NCBI RefSeq assembly: GCF_016919175.1
Contig: NZ_JAFFPU010000024.1
Coordinates: forward strand, 62,001-126,000
Reading direction: 5' to 3'
Source of the DNA: Leptospira ainlahdjerensis
GTDB taxonomy: Bacteria; Spirochaetota; Leptospiria; Leptospirales; Leptospiraceae
Length of the DNA stretch: 64,000 nt
Shown here: positions 23,061 through 35,136 of the stretch, one piece after another
How positions within the stretch are numbered: the stretch's first letter is position 1
Layout: every line of letters begins with the position of its first letter
The notes under the pieces: model-generated
The model's input: the letters and a program-made list of their open reading frames with translations, nothing else
Told to the model about the DNA's origin: nothing
The model's database searches: none
Translations under genes and position numbers: made by a program

Positions 23061-23732
23061 ATGAAAAAAGTAGATTTGACAATTCCCGAAATTCTTCCGG
23101 TGCCTTGGCTCAAGAAGGGGATCGAAACGGCCGCGTCAGGTTCCAAAATTCTTCCGGATGGAAGGGTTCAGTTTTGGATTCGTCATTCTCCCGTAAAAGG
23201 TGTTTCGCCGAAAATGCTTGTTTGGTGGTTTTCCCATCTGGAAGGAAAGATAAAATACGAAGGAGGCGAATATGAAAAATACAGAGTCTGGCATCCGGAA
23301 GACCACGTTCATGCGAGTTATGAAAAACGACTTCCCGACGGTTCGATCGGGCCAGGCGCTTCCATTCGTTTGGTGGAATACCTTGGGAGAAATAAAAAAT
23401 TTATCGTCAATATCGTAACCGACATTGAAAAGTTAGACGAAACAGGGTACATCCACAACCCAAAGTTGGAGGGAAAGTATCCAGTTGCAAGAATGGAATA
23501 TACCTTTGCGGCTTCGGGAAACGATACGATCTACGAAAACTGTTTGATTATTGGCTGGGAAGGCTGGACCTGGAAGCTCATTCGCCCCCTCTTTTTAAAG
23601 TTCGTCTTTAGTAAAGAAAGAGGATTGGCCTGGATTCGGCACAATATCGAAGAAGTTGGTCAATTCGAACGTTTTCTCCCGGAACTCTATCGAAAGGAAA
23701 ATTCCCAGAGATCGGAAAGAGCCGCCGTTTGA
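23061..23732 (+). CDS. PhlG/DAPG hydrolase-like protein
   Basis: 223 residues, cytoplasmic. The motifs MLVWWFSHLEGKI (near 57) and YRVWHPEDHVHASY (near 79) resemble the 2,4-diacetylphloroglucinol hydrolase (PhlG) family, zinc enzymes that cut carbon-carbon bonds in acylated polyketides; the His of WHPEDH are candidate zinc ligands. The C-terminal half has GNDTIYENCLIIGWEGW. I chose the ATG at 23061 because GAGGT precedes it at the right distance. Control by the divergent TetR protein suggests a role in clearing a phenolic or hydrophobic compound. The real substrate is unknown. Confidence 0.65.
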   Translation: MKKVDLTIPEILPVPWLKKGIETAASGSKILPDGRVQFWIRHSPVKGVSPKMLVWWFSHLEGKIKYEGGEYEKYRVWHPEDHVHASYEKRLPDGSIGPGASIRLVEYLGRNKKFIVNIVTDIEKLDETGYIHNPKLEGKYPVARMEYTFAASGNDTIYENCLIIGWEGWTWKLIRPLFLKFVFSKERGLAWIRHNIEEVGQFERFLPELYRKENSQRSERAAV

Positions 23733-23819
23733 TCGAAAATCCGTTTTTAACGAAGCAAAATGAATTCGAAAAATAGAATATTCTAAATTTCTTAAAATCC
23801 TCTTGAGATCGACTTAAAA

Positions 23820-23871
23820 GTCTGAAAAGGAATTCTTCTTTTAAAATTCCTTTCTCAAGTTCTTTTCAGAC
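23820..23871. terminator. Possible bidirectional terminator between convergent genes
   Basis: GTCTGAAAAG at 23820-23829 pairs with CTTTTCAGAC at 23862-23871, with a nested GGAATT/AATTCC inside. It lies between the ends of the hydrolase and amine oxidase genes. Its right arm enters the last codons of the amine oxidase, and no long U-tract follows, so it is only a candidate. Confidence 0.35.
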
Positions 23872-25212
23872 CTGGTTGACGGCTCTGATCGCGGAAGCAA
23901 GAGCCCCTTCCACCGTCCCGTTCAATTCTGCGGTATGTTCCCCCGCAAAAAAGATTCGATCCATCGGTTTGAGCAGGGATATGATCGATCCGTAACTTCC
24001 CGGAGGAAAAGTTGCGATGCCCGAAGGAACGTATTTGGAATAAGAAGACTCGCTGCTTTGAATCCGAAGTACCTGTAGATCTTTTTTCTGACTCAAACGC
24101 TCCAAAGCCAGTCGGATGTATTCCACTTTCAACGCATCCGTCGACGTCGCCATCACTTCGTAACGATCACCCGTCGAGATCATTCCTAAAACCTTATCCT
24201 CCGAATTCGATTTTGTGCCCGCGTCGTAAAGAAAACCGGCCGCCGAATCCGAATATGCTGAAAAGTTTTCTCTTGTCCAAGGCGCCTCTCTAAGCATTAG
24301 AAAAGTTTTATAGATTCGGGAATAACGAATTCTCAGGGCCGAAAGTTTCTTTTCCTTATCCAATTCCGGATCCCATTGAATCGACGTAAGCTGGTTCGCC
24401 GGAATCGTCGAGATACAAGCGCTTCCCTCGACCTTCTTTCCGGACGATGTAGTCACAGAAACTTTTCCTTCTCCTTGAAAAACCGATACGACTGGGTCCG
24501 CAAAAATTGTCTCCGTATTTTCCAAAGAAAAAACGAGAGCCTTTGCTAGCGATTCCATTCCACCTTCGATTCTCGTGTTGTATTTTGGAAAGTTGATCAA
24601 GTCGGACAAAACTTTCTGTGCAGAAAGGGAACGAAGTGAATCTCCGTAATATAACGAATATTTAAAATTCAAAATCGCAAGATCGTCGGGAGTCATTCCC
24701 TGATAGATTGAAAAATTATAAAAGCTGATTCGATCCAACTCTTGTTGTTGTGCAGAGTTGATCTTCGAATTCATTTGAACGAGTTTATTTAGAATTTCCT
24801 GCGATTTGGAAGAAATTTCCCAGGCTCCCGCTTTCTGATAAGAACCGAAAAAAAGATCAGATTGAACCTCAAAGTCTGTAGTCTTCAATCCCAATTCTCG
24901 CGCCAAACTTCTTGCGGTTTTATGCTCGGCTTGAATCCATTCCGCTCCGAGGTCCAAAAAATTTCCGCTCGGATCAGCGACCGTCCGGATTCTTCCCCCC
25001 AAACGATCCGAAGCCTCGATCAATTTCACCTTGATTCCGGTTTTTCCCAAAAGATAGGCCGCATATAACCCGGAAATTCCGCCTCCCAGCACAATCACCG
25101 TCTTTTGTGGCCCGGTAGATCCCTGCGCCCTTAAATTCATCCCAGGAAGGCCTGAAATGCCGGCGGCGGTCAAAATTCCAAGTTTGATAAACTCTGATCT
25201 ACTAATTTCCAT
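23866..25212 (-). CDS. Flavin-containing amine oxidase
   Basis: FAD-dependent oxidoreductase of the monoamine oxidase/phytoene-desaturase type, 448 residues. The dinucleotide motif [17 protein letters not shown] (about 36-52) leads to [13 protein letters not shown]. The C-terminal FAD block reads [22 protein letters not shown] start at MEISRSEF (25212); the longer frame adds 44 residues without a signal. From that start the N-terminus looks like a Tat signal (SRSEFIKLG, hydrophobic stretch, LRAQG) in which the second arginine is replaced by serine. It is probably exported. The amine substrate is unknown. It is divergent from the B12 operon. Confidence 0.8.
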   Translation of the reverse strand: MEISRSEFIKLGILTAAGISGLPGMNLRAQGSTGPQKTVIVLGGGISGLYAAYLLGKTGIKVKLIEASDRLGGRIRTVADPSGNFLDLGAEWIQAEHKTARSLARELGLKTTDFEVQSDLFFGSYQKAGAWEISSKSQEILNKLVQMNSKINSAQQQELDRISFYNFSIYQGMTPDDLAILNFKYSLYYGDSLRSLSAQKVLSDLINFPKYNTRIEGGMESLAKALVFSLENTETIFADPVVSVFQGEGKVSVTTSSGKKVEGSACISTIPANQLTSIQWDPELDKEKKLSALRIRYSRIYKTFLMLREAPWTRENFSAYSDSAAGFLYDAGTKSNSEDKVLGMISTGDRYEVMATSTDALKVEYIRLALERLSQKKDLQVLRIQSSESSYSKYVPSGIATFPPGSYGSIISLLKPMDRIFFAGEHTAELNGTVEGALASAIRAVNQV

Positions 25213-25365
25213 TTTTAAGTCCGAATTGATTTCGGGAATTCGATCCCATTCTCTATTTTCGGCAATTGCCCTCCTTCCCCAAGGAAAGATTTTGACAAAA
25301 GGTTCGGAAATCTGTCGTATTTCTTCTTCGTAAAAACCTTGCACGGAAAGGACGGAAAAATTTCC

Positions 25366-25495
<130 letters not shown>

Positions 25496-25533
25496 TTCGA
25501 AACTCGCCTACGCATTTTCATGCTTCCGCGATG

Positions 25534-25565
25534 GGGTCCCGAAAGACGAGAACGTCGGGGGACCC
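25534..25565 (+). promoter_or_regulatory. Hairpin downstream of the riboswitch (expression platform)
   Basis: Seven-base arms GGGTCCC/GGGACCC enclose an inner GACGAGAACGTC hairpin. A CTTTTT tract follows 16 bases later (25581-25586), too far for a textbook intrinsic terminator. It may still act as the regulated structure. Confidence 0.45.
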
Positions 25566-25686
25566 GAGTGGAAAATCTAACTTTTTCAATCCATTCGTTT
25601 AGATCGGATTCTAATTCGAATTCATACGATTCTAAACTTAGAATCTTATCTACCCCGACAAAAGACAACTTTTGTAGGAAACAACC

Positions 25687-26253
25687 ATGAAACGAAACGT
25701 AATTTGGAACCTTTTAGTAACGGCCGTTCTTCTTTTTGGAACTGTGAACTGTTTTGAAACGAAGCAAGAAGAGAGTAAAGACGATCAAATCACCGCCCTC
25801 TTAACGATTGTGAATGCTACGAATTTGCAAATCGCAGGGACTTGGAACGCATACAATGGAACTCCGGCTTATGCAGGAGACGCCTTTAGCAGCGCCGGAA
25901 CCGTTAAGACCGGAGAATATACTTTGACGAATTATTCCTTCAGACAAGTAAGCGGGACTTCCACTTATGCGGGAGTTATTTTAGAATTTGATAATACCAA
26001 ACAAGTGATGTATGTCCAATTTACCGAACATCCTTTCGGTGCTGTCGGGAAATTTTCAGCTTATTATTGGAACTACTTCACGGATAATAAATTTTATCTC
26101 TGCGGCGATTTGACCGGCAATAAAAATACTTTAGACGCTATCAAAGCAAGCACACAAGTAAACGATAAAACAAATATGAATTCCGGTTGTTATACGAACA
26201 ATACGTTCACTCCCGGAACCGGATTTGTTTGGAATCGTTTCGAAGCGAAGTAA
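25687..26253 (+). CDS. Riboswitch-controlled small lipoprotein
   Basis: 188 residues. Basic start MKRNVIWN, hydrophobic helix, and lipobox-like GTVNC with the cysteine near residue 22. The mature domain is strand-rich with aromatic residues (IAGTWNAYNGTPAYAG, YTLTNYSFRQVSG, AYYWNYFTDNKFYLCGDLTG) and two cysteines that could form a disulphide. No family recognised. As the first gene behind a cobalamin riboswitch it is a candidate B12/corrinoid-binding surface lipoprotein, which is inference from position only. Confidence 0.75.
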   Translation: MKRNVIWNLLVTAVLLFGTVNCFETKQEESKDDQITALLTIVNATNLQIAGTWNAYNGTPAYAGDAFSSAGTVKTGEYTLTNYSFRQVSGTSTYAGVILEFDNTKQVMYVQFTEHPFGAVGKFSAYYWNYFTDNKFYLCGDLTGNKNTLDAIKASTQVNDKTNMNSGCYTNNTFTPGTGFVWNRFEAK

Positions 26254-26263
26254 ACTGAAGAAT

Positions 26264-26298
26264 GAGTTAGGCGAATTGTATATAAATTCGCCTAACTC
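26264..26298 (+). repeat. Perfect 14-base inverted repeat between the two lipoprotein genes
   Basis: GAGTTAGGCGAATT pairs exactly with its complement at 26285-26298 around a seven-base loop. It starts ten bases after the first stop and ends ten bases before the next ATG. No U-tract follows, so it is not a classic terminator. It may protect or process the mRNA, or affect translation of the second gene. Confidence 0.7.
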
Positions 26299-26308
26299 GG
26301 ATAAACTT

Positions 26309-27151
26309 ATGAAAAACATAAAACTAAACGGGAAAAGTATTCTGATTATTTCCGCTCTTCTCTTTTTATTTTTCGGATGCAAAGAATCCGAAAGTGAAGA
26401 ATCGGATTCTATTGCAGCGCTTCTTTTCCTCGCTCAAACGAACGTCAACAACTCATACAAAAATCCTTGCCGAAGTCGCTCGGCGATCGATCAGGTTGGA
26501 ATCTTTAACGCCAAACAAATTGTAAGCGCACCTGCGGATACCGGAACCGGTTTTCAGGATTCATCCTGCGCGTCCGACGGTATTTTAGGACTTGGAAATT
26601 TTAACGGATCTCTCGACGTATTTACTTTGGATACGAATGGTGCGGGTGCGTCACTCGTCCTTGGATGGAATGGAAAAAAAGTCCAAAATACGACTGGCAA
26701 CGACTTTATCGTTTTTGAAAATCCGTTTCAGCAGAACAGCAGTCCGACGAACGTTTTTCTAGAACCCGTGATAGTAGAAGTAGGAAACGACCTCACGAAT
26801 TGGTGCGGTTGGAATCCGACTTACAACGGTGGCGTCACTTTCTCGACAGACCCAGCGAATTGGCTTCGATTTGCCGGACTTCGTTATGTGGATTACAATC
26901 AAGAAAAGAATCCGATGGATTCCACAACACTTTTCGCTTCCGGCGGAGGCGACGGATTCGACCTTCTCGACGCAAACTTTGGCGCTTCTGGAAGCGGATG
27001 TAACGGCGCTTTGACGGTAAATCTACAAACCAACGGATTTCTATACGTCAAACTGACTTCCGCAAAAGCGACTTTGACAACACTTCCGGTCCCGGGCGCC
27101 AATGAAAATCCGGACATAGACGGCGTAATCGCAAAACAACTCAGTCCTTAA
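26309..27151 (+). CDS. Riboswitch-controlled surface lipoprotein, beta-sandwich type
   Basis: 280 residues from the ATG at 26309; a longer frame upstream crosses the hairpin and is unlikely. Signal MKNIKLNGKSILIISALLFLFF, lipobox FFGC. The mature part contains SLVLGWNGKKVQNTTGNDFIVFENPF and EPVIVEVGNDLTNWCGWNP, a block I associate with secreted or surface proteins found near B12 riboswitches in other phyla. Four cysteines are conserved-looking. It ends GANENPDIDGVIAKQLSP, typical of that domain. A role in corrinoid capture at the cell surface is inference. Confidence 0.75.
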   Translation: MKNIKLNGKSILIISALLFLFFGCKESESEESDSIAALLFLAQTNVNNSYKNPCRSRSAIDQVGIFNAKQIVSAPADTGTGFQDSSCASDGILGLGNFNGSLDVFTLDTNGAGASLVLGWNGKKVQNTTGNDFIVFENPFQQNSSPTNVFLEPVIVEVGNDLTNWCGWNPTYNGGVTFSTDPANWLRFAGLRYVDYNQEKNPMDSTTLFASGGGDGFDLLDANFGASGSGCNGALTVNLQTNGFLYVKLTSAKATLTTLPVPGANENPDIDGVIAKQLSP

Positions 27152-27165
27152 ATTAGGAGAATCTA

Positions 27166-27804
27166 ATGGAAAAGATCAATCTTGCTCTTCAAAAATGGAA
27201 AACCGCTTTGAACCAAAACGAAGGTGTTTCGACTTTAGCGGTGATTTTAGCCGGAATTTCTCGCTTTCTTCCGCATCCTTCCAACTTCACATCGATCGGC
27301 GCGATGACGGTTTATTCCGGCGCTCGTGTAAGAGGTTGGAAATCATTTTTATTTCCGATGTTCATTCTCCTAACCACGGATTATATTCTTTCTCGAGTTC
27401 ACAATTACGAAATGTTTTACGAAGGCTTTTTTCTAGTTTACTTTTCATTGATGATAAACGTTTTTCTCGGAAAGTGTTTTCTGAAGAATCAAAAAAATCT
27501 AATGTTCGTTTCCGGGGTGGCGCTTCTTGCGAGCGTTCAATTTTTTACGATTTCCAACTTCTCCGTTTGGGCGTTTTCTTCTTTGTATACAAAAACTTGG
27601 GACGGATTGTTGACTTGTTATTTGGTTGCAATTCCATATTTCGCTGGCACGTTGTTAGGTGACTTGCTTTACACTTCCGTGTTATTCGGTATTTTAGACC
27701 GGGTTGAATCGAAGGTTAAGGGAAGAATTTCGATTCTTAAAAACCGAATAAAAAAGGAACCTCCGTTTGAATCTAAACGAGTTACACTCCAAAATACAAA
27801 GTAA
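27166..27804 (+). CDS. DUF6580-like integral membrane protein
   Basis: 212 residues with about five membrane helices. The N-terminal motif [25 protein letters not shown] matches the 'RllPHPpNFtPigAl' signature of the DUF6580 family, a set of putative transporters reminiscent of ECF S-components. [10 protein letters not shown] near 167 is a second helix signature. Its end overlaps cobT by 38 bases. In this riboswitch-led operon it is a candidate importer of cobamide precursors such as lower ligand, but no ATPase is encoded here. Confidence 0.7.
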   Translation: MEKINLALQKWKTALNQNEGVSTLAVILAGISRFLPHPSNFTSIGAMTVYSGARVRGWKSFLFPMFILLTTDYILSRVHNYEMFYEGFFLVYFSLMINVFLGKCFLKNQKNLMFVSGVALLASVQFFTISNFSVWAFSSLYTKTWDGLLTCYLVAIPYFAGTLLGDLLYTSVLFGILDRVESKVKGRISILKNRIKKEPPFESKRVTLQNTK

Positions 27805-28801
27805 AATCGATCTAAAAACAAAACCTCCCGGTTCTTTAGGAACTTTGGAATCGCTTGCTCTCCAGATAGGCTTGATTCAAAATACCGATTCTCCCGAACT
27901 GAAGGAACCGCATCTTTTAGTTTTCGCAGGAGACCACGGCCTTGCAAATTCCGGCGTGAGCGCCTATCCTAAGGAAGTTACCTATCAAATGGTATTCAAT
28001 TTTCTGAATGGAGGCGCGGCGATCAACGTTTTCTGCAGACAAAATTCGATTCGTTTGAAAGTGATCGACGCGGGGGTTGATTTTTCTTTTCCTCACGATT
28101 CCGTTTCCAAAAACTCGGATTTTATCAGCGCCAAGGTCGGCTTTGGAACCAAAAATATCCTTATGGAACCGGCGATGACCGAGGACGAATGTAAACAGGC
28201 GATCGAAAGAGGCGCTTGGGTGTCGACCGAATCTGTATCAAAAAATTGTAATGTAATAGGATTCGGGGAAATGGGAATTGGAAACACATCTTCGGCGAGT
28301 TTGATTACGGCTGCCGTCTTGGATAAGGATCTCAAAGAAGTGACCGGGCGAGGAACCGGATTAAACGATCAAGGGTTTCAAAAAAAAATCGTAATTTTGG
28401 AAGAATGTATCCGCAAATATAAGTCGGATCTAAAAACCCCGTTCGATATTCTTCGTTTTTTTGGAGGATTTGAAATCGCGATGATCGTAGGTGCGATGAT
28501 CGACTCCGCTAAAAAAGGAAGGATCATTCTGATAGACGGATTTATTGCGAGTTCCGCTTTCCTAATCGCACAAAGAATGGAGCCTTCCATAATCAAAAAT
28601 GCGATATTCTGTCACAAATCGGTCGAGCCCGGTCACGTTTATATATTAGAAGAATGGAATGCAACGCCACTGTTAGATTTGGAACTTAGACTGGGAGAAG
28701 GAACCGGTTGTGCAATCGCATATCCGATTCTACTTTCCTCGATCGCTTTTTTGAAAGAGATGGCTTCCTTTGAATCGGCTAAGGTGGACCAAAAGAATTG
28801 A
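27767..28801 (+). CDS. cobT: Nicotinate-nucleotide:dimethylbenzimidazole phosphoribosyltransferase
   Basis: Activates the lower ligand base of B12 by transferring phosphoribose from nicotinate mononucleotide. 344 residues with family motifs [13 protein letters not shown] (about 17-29), [20 protein letters not shown] (near 53-72), [14 protein letters not shown] (near 166) and [15 protein letters not shown] near the C-terminus, which holds the catalytic glutamate. The start is TTG, preceded by AAGGAA, inside the end of the DUF6580 gene. It overlaps cobS by four bases. Length and motifs are normal. Confidence 0.93.
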   Translation: MNLNELHSKIQSKIDLKTKPPGSLGTLESLALQIGLIQNTDSPELKEPHLLVFAGDHGLANSGVSAYPKEVTYQMVFNFLNGGAAINVFCRQNSIRLKVIDAGVDFSFPHDSVSKNSDFISAKVGFGTKNILMEPAMTEDECKQAIERGAWVSTESVSKNCNVIGFGEMGIGNTSSASLITAAVLDKDLKEVTGRGTGLNDQGFQKKIVILEECIRKYKSDLKTPFDILRFFGGFEIAMIVGAMIDSAKKGRIILIDGFIASSAFLIAQRMEPSIIKNAIFCHKSVEPGHVYILEEWNATPLLDLELRLGEGTGCAIAYPILLSSIAFLKEMASFESAKVDQKN

Positions 28802-29601
28802 TCTTTTCTTTTTTAAGGGAGGAATGGAATCGCTTTTGTGCCTCGTGGATGTTTAACACGAGACTTCCCGTTCCGCCTTTTTACGTTTATTCGGAAAACT
28901 CCATATCGCGCTCGTCCAGATACTTTCCTTTTATGGGTTGGATCGTTTCCGCAGGAGCGTCCTTTGCCAGTTACGGTCTGGCACAGATTCTCCCGGTTGA
29001 AATTGCGATTCTTTTGGGAATGATCGTAAGCGTTCTGATAACGGGGGGGTTTCACGAAGACGGCCTCGCAGACGTCTGTGACGCGTTTGGCGGAGGATGG
29101 AGCAAAGAAAAAATTTTAGAAATTATGAAAGACAGTCGTATCGGAACCTTCGGTTCGATCGGTTTGATTCTATCGTTGGGACTAAAGTTTCTTCTCCTAA
29201 TCCATTTATTCAAACTTTCACCTTGGATTTTTCTGATTACATCCTGGTTCGCACACGCAGCAAGCAGATGGTTCGCTTTGGTTTTGATGATGCTGATTCC
29301 TTACGCGAGAGACAACGATCTTTCCAAATCGAAGCCGATCGTTAAAAAATTATTTTTTTCGGACTTTTTAGTTTCTTCATTCTTTGGATGTTTTCCCGCG
29401 TTCCTTTTCGCGCAAAAATATCCGGATCAAATTCTCCGAATTCTTCTCGATTTTGGATTTGCGTTTCTTACGATTATCTATCTAAGGTATTATTTTAAAA
29501 AGTGGATCGAAGGATTTACCGGAGATTGTCTCGGATTTACTCAGCAAGTTACCGAGTTGCTTTTGTATCTTGGAATTTTAAGCTCTTGGAACTTTTTTTA
29601 A
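28798..29601 (+). CDS. cobS: Adenosylcobinamide-GDP ribazoletransferase (cobalamin synthase)
   Basis: Joins activated cobinamide-GDP to alpha-ribazole, the last assembly step of B12, in the inner membrane. 267 residues with about six helices. The signature [18 protein letters not shown] (near 82-99) is the metal-binding motif, and [11 protein letters not shown] follows. NTRLPVPPF near 20 is the family's usual N-terminal phrase. The start is TTG in a TTGA overlap with cobT; a strong GGGAGG lies just inside the gene and would fit no in-frame ATG nearby. It overlaps cobC by 16 bases. Confidence 0.92.
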   Translation: MIFSFLREEWNRFCASWMFNTRLPVPPFYVYSENSISRSSRYFPFMGWIVSAGASFASYGLAQILPVEIAILLGMIVSVLITGGFHEDGLADVCDAFGGGWSKEKILEIMKDSRIGTFGSIGLILSLGLKFLLLIHLFKLSPWIFLITSWFAHAASRWFALVLMMLIPYARDNDLSKSKPIVKKLFFSDFLVSSFFGCFPAFLFAQKYPDQILRILLDFGFAFLTIIYLRYYFKKWIEGFTGDCLGFTQQVTELLLYLGILSSWNFF

Positions 29602-30173
29602 TACGACATTCGACTCCGAAAGTTCCTGCGGGAATGTGTTACGGAAGAACCGATCTTCCTCTCGTTTCCGATTTTCAAAAGGAGTTTGTGAAAATTTTCT
29701 CCAAATTAAAAGCCCCGATCAATCGAATCTATTCGAGTCCGAGCCGACGTTGTAAAGAATTAGCCGAATTCTTATCCAAAGAATCGAATCAAACCGTAGA
29801 ATATTCGGATCTACTTATGGAATTGAACTTCGGATCCTGGGAAGGAAAACTCTGGAACGAAATTCCGAGGACCGAGTCCGATTATTGGATGAAGGATTTC
29901 GTAAACCAAAGAACTCCTAACGGAGAAAGTTATCTCGATCTTTCAAAACGGATTTCCGATTTTTTAGATGGGATTCTTAAAACTATCCCTTCGAACTCAA
30001 AAATCGGAATCGTAACACACGCAGGCGCGATTCGATCTTTTCTCTGTCAACTCGCCTCTATTCCATTGGAAAGCGGGTTTCGGTTCGATTTGGATTACGG
30101 CTCCGTCAGTAAAATCTCCATAGATAAGAATGGGACAGAATTTTTTTCCAAAGTTGTCTATTGGAATCGTTAA
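29586..30173 (+). CDS. cobC: Alpha-ribazole phosphatase, histidine phosphatase family
   Basis: Removes phosphate from the nucleotide loop in late B12 synthesis. 195 residues. The phosphohistidine motif [12 protein letters not shown] is at 5-16, GRTDLPL near 21, [14 protein letters not shown] near 50, [11 protein letters not shown] near 80, and the second histidine is in [11 protein letters not shown] chose TTG at 29586, which puts the RH motif at the usual distance from the N-terminus; the longer frame runs back into cobS. No cobU/cobP kinase follows. Confidence 0.88.
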   Translation: MELFLIRHSTPKVPAGMCYGRTDLPLVSDFQKEFVKIFSKLKAPINRIYSSPSRRCKELAEFLSKESNQTVEYSDLLMELNFGSWEGKLWNEIPRTESDYWMKDFVNQRTPNGESYLDLSKRISDFLDGILKTIPSNSKIGIVTHAGAIRSFLCQLASIPLESGFRFDLDYGSVSKISIDKNGTEFFSKVVYWNR

Positions 30174-30219
30174 ACGAATTGCCTGAACAAATTCGATTTC
30201 GGTTTTAGAATTCGTTTTT
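30172..30219 (+). terminator. Possible terminator of the B12 operon
   Basis: AAACGAATT (30172-30180) pairs with AATTCGTTT (30209-30217), followed directly by more T. The loop is long (28 bases). It begins at the cobC stop codon, the expected place for the operon's end. Confidence 0.5.
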
Positions 30220-30281
30220 CACAAAAGAAAATTTCCTTTTTTTGACAATTCCGGATTCTCCACTCGATAGATTTTTTAGAA

Positions 30282-31328
30282 ATGGCCGATAGATTGTTTA
30301 GTATGCGTTCCAATCTTAAGGCGGTGTGGATCCTTTGTCTTTTACTCCTTTTGCACAAAGATCAGCGTGCATCGGAAATTCCGGAACGTTCAAAATTATT
30401 CATCATAGACGCATCCGGTTCGATGAACGAATATCTCGGAATCTATCAAAAGATTCATCTTGCAAAAAAGCACGTGAGTCACTATGTCTCGGCGCTTCCA
30501 CTCGAGACGGATATAGGTTTTTTAGCGTATGGAAACCGAGTTCCAGGTTGTTCTTCCTCGAGACTTTATCATCCCTTGGAAGCCGGCAATCCCGATACGT
30601 TTAAGAATCGGTTGTTCGGACTGACACCGGCCGGCGCCACTCCTTTGGCAGAATCGATTCGGATTGCAGGAAACCTAATCGCTCAGAGAAAAAAGGAAAC
30701 CGAAATCATTTTAGTCACCGACGGCGTGGAGAGTTGTTATGGAGATCCGCAGAAAGAGATTCAGGTATTAAAACAAAAGGGAATTCCGTTTAAATTTCAC
30801 GTTCTCGGTTTGGGTCTAAAGCCCAACGAAGAACAACAGATGAAAATTCTGACCGAAGAGGGAAACGGTATTTACTTCGGAATCGAAGACGATTCTTCGT
30901 TTCACATCGCTTTGGATTCTCTCAAAAATCGTCCTTCCGGCGCAGTCTCTGTTCCAACCTCCAAACCACAACCTCAGCAGGACGCGACGGTTTGGTTTGA
31001 GAAAATTCATCGAAATCAAGAATCGGATTCTAAGACCGTTTATACGATCGATTTCGGATTCAATACGTTAAAAAGTTCAAAAAACTGCGTAGTTTTTAAT
31101 TTGAAACAGGCGCCGATTCACTCGAATTCAAGTTTAGGTTCGAAAAGAATCTCCTCCCCGGAAAGTTTAATTTTAAGTAAGAGCGAATGTTTTGATCTCA
31201 GCGCAAGTCAGGGAAAATTTATGATCGAAATTCCAAAACAAAATCCCTTGTATGGCGTTTTGGAACTTTGGGATATGACCGAAGTTCCCACTCCTCTAGC
31301 AGTTTCAAAAGAAGAGGAACTCCGTTAG
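30282..31328 (+). CDS. Exported von Willebrand factor A-domain protein
   Basis: 348 residues. A signal helix (MRSNLKAVWILCLLLLL from the second ATG at 30303) leads to a VWA domain with a full MIDAS: Asp43-x-Ser45-x-Ser47 in IIDASGSM, Thr in GATPLAES near 113, and the VTDGVESC Asp near 145. The last 120 residues form a separate beta-rich part. VWA proteins bind protein ligands through a divalent metal. It is convergent, with three bases between, to the DUF4139 pair. Either ATG may be used; neither has a good ribosome site. Confidence 0.8.
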   Translation: MADRLFSMRSNLKAVWILCLLLLLHKDQRASEIPERSKLFIIDASGSMNEYLGIYQKIHLAKKHVSHYVSALPLETDIGFLAYGNRVPGCSSSRLYHPLEAGNPDTFKNRLFGLTPAGATPLAESIRIAGNLIAQRKKETEIILVTDGVESCYGDPQKEIQVLKQKGIPFKFHVLGLGLKPNEEQQMKILTEEGNGIYFGIEDDSSFHIALDSLKNRPSGAVSVPTSKPQPQQDATVWFEKIHRNQESDSKTVYTIDFGFNTLKSSKNCVVFNLKQAPIHSNSSLGSKRISSPESLILSKSECFDLSASQGKFMIEIPKQNPLYGVLELWDMTEVPTPLAVSKEEELR

Positions 31329-31331
31329 ACG

Positions 31332-33023
31332 TCACAGGCTAAGATCAAACTCCGAAGGAAAACTTACTTTGTATTTCAGTTTAATCTCTTGTTTCTGATT
31401 CGGCTTTACTTCCATTTTCCATTCTAAAATTCCTGAATCTTTCCTTAACTCGGAGTAGTTCGGAGTTGTGGAAGAATCGATCGTGACCTGAACACTCTCC
31501 ACTCCCGAAACAGGAATCGACTCTTGAAACGAAATGGATCTGGATTCCTTTCCGAAGTTTTCAAGTTCCACTCGTATTGATTTTTCGATCACCTTGGTTC
31601 CGGATAAAAGTCCCTCTTTGGTCTGATTGGACTCCTTTCTATAAATGGCTCGAACCTCGTTTTCCGATCCAAAAGAAATTTCTGCTTTTTCACCGGGGCT
31701 GATATAACCGAAACTGGAAGTTCCCACCATACCCGCTTGCCGAAAAACGGCTGCTTCACCGGGAAGAATCGGAAAACCCGATAAGTTTTTAAAACTCCCC
31801 CGAATAAGCGGATAACGTTTCAAACTCGGAACATAAAGAGCGCTAAAGGCCGCATCCGTAGTAAAGGAAGCTAAAGAAAGTTTTTTCGATTCCTTTCGGG
31901 AAAGAAGTGTCACCGGTTTTGAATATCTAAATAGAAACCCGCTTCCGGATTCTTCACTTTTTCCAGTCGTCGGATCGGTATTTGCTTCCGGTGCCTCCGC
32001 CTCGGGAGCGGCACCCGCTTCTCCTGCGGTACTTTGACTTTGAAAGGTGACTAGAGCGTCCTTTTCGGTTTGGCGTTTTTGGTCGTATAATTTTTGACTG
32101 GAAAGTCGAGGTCTTCTTCCGCTCACATCGGGGCTGGAGGTAGATAATAAAAGATTAATATTGTTCCAATCTTCTCCGCTCTCTTGAACGATTTCAGCCA
32201 AGTATTCGAGTTCGACTTTTTCCCTTCCGTCCATACGAACCGAATAAAACGGCTTCCACGAAACTCCGCCGGATTGATAGGTCAGATTTAACTTTGTTTC
32301 CTTTTTTTCGGTCCCGTTATAACTCACGAGAACTTTGGTGATACGGGCCGCCTTTTCGGAAAGGGAAAGAATGATACTCAGCTTATCTCTCAAATCGGAA
32401 AGTTTTTTTCGAAGGTCTTTGATCGAACGATTGATTTCCTGATTTGAATTCAGTGCGATTTGAATCGCATGACGATTATTATTCAGCGACAAAAACCATT
32501 TTTTAGACTCCGCTTCGTTCTTTTTGTAAAAAAGATTTTTAGAAACCAATTCGGCGATTTTCAATCTTGTATCGGTAAGAATCTTTTTCAGATTTTTTAA
32601 GTTGGAATCCTTTCCTTCGTAGGCTTCGATTTCTTTTTCCAGGGCTCGAATCCGTTTTTGCAGATCCAAAGCCTCTTCGTTGTGAATAATCGCACCGGTT
32701 TCAATCCAAGTACTCGAGCCGACAACCGACGCTCCCGAAGCATCGACTGAGGCGACCAGCGATTCGTCCTGAATTTGAACGGGAAGATTTCGAATGAGAA
32801 GTTCGTTCACTCCAGGTTCCAATTGAATTTTTCCGCTCCGTAAAACTCCGGCCGAGGATTCGTACAAGGTAACGTCTTGAACTTTCAGTTCGATTTCTTT
32901 CGCTTCCAGGGAAAAACTCTGTAGAAGACTTCCTAAAAAGAGAAAAATTCCAAATCGCAAGATTAAAGAATCGAATCGATTCTGTTTGAACGAGGACAAC
33001 GCTCTTAACTGTAAAGGTTTCAT
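31332..33023 (-). CDS. MuiA-like protein (DUF4140 + DUF4139), copy 2
   Basis: 563 residues with a signal peptide ending near SLEA. The N-terminal DUF4140 domain (VQDVTLYESSAGVLRSGKIQL, LLIRNLPVQIQDESLVASV) is followed by a long coiled coil (about 120-215). The C-terminal DUF4139 beta domain has LTYQSGGVSWKPFYSVRM, EYLAEIVQESGEDWNNINLLLSTSSPD and a closing KLKYKVSFP. The family includes 'mucoidy inhibitor A'; no biochemical role is established. A low-complexity AEAPEANTD insert sits in the middle. It follows its larger paralogue by one base. Confidence 0.82.
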   Translation of the reverse strand: MKPLQLRALSSFKQNRFDSLILRFGIFLFLGSLLQSFSLEAKEIELKVQDVTLYESSAGVLRSGKIQLEPGVNELLIRNLPVQIQDESLVASVDASGASVVGSSTWIETGAIIHNEEALDLQKRIRALEKEIEAYEGKDSNLKNLKKILTDTRLKIAELVSKNLFYKKNEAESKKWFLSLNNNRHAIQIALNSNQEINRSIKDLRKKLSDLRDKLSIILSLSEKAARITKVLVSYNGTEKKETKLNLTYQSGGVSWKPFYSVRMDGREKVELEYLAEIVQESGEDWNNINLLLSTSSPDVSGRRPRLSSQKLYDQKRQTEKDALVTFQSQSTAGEAGAAPEAEAPEANTDPTTGKSEESGSGFLFRYSKPVTLLSRKESKKLSLASFTTDAAFSALYVPSLKRYPLIRGSFKNLSGFPILPGEAAVFRQAGMVGTSSFGYISPGEKAEISFGSENEVRAIYRKESNQTKEGLLSGTKVIEKSIRVELENFGKESRSISFQESIPVSGVESVQVTIDSSTTPNYSELRKDSGILEWKMEVKPNQKQEIKLKYKVSFPSEFDLSL

Positions 33024-33024
33024 T

Positions 33025-35136
<2,112 letters not shown>

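Noticed and set aside
25534..25586. Riboswitch platform as a proven intrinsic terminator
   Set aside because: The T tract is 16 bases beyond the stem, so the mechanism (transcription or translation) cannot be decided.
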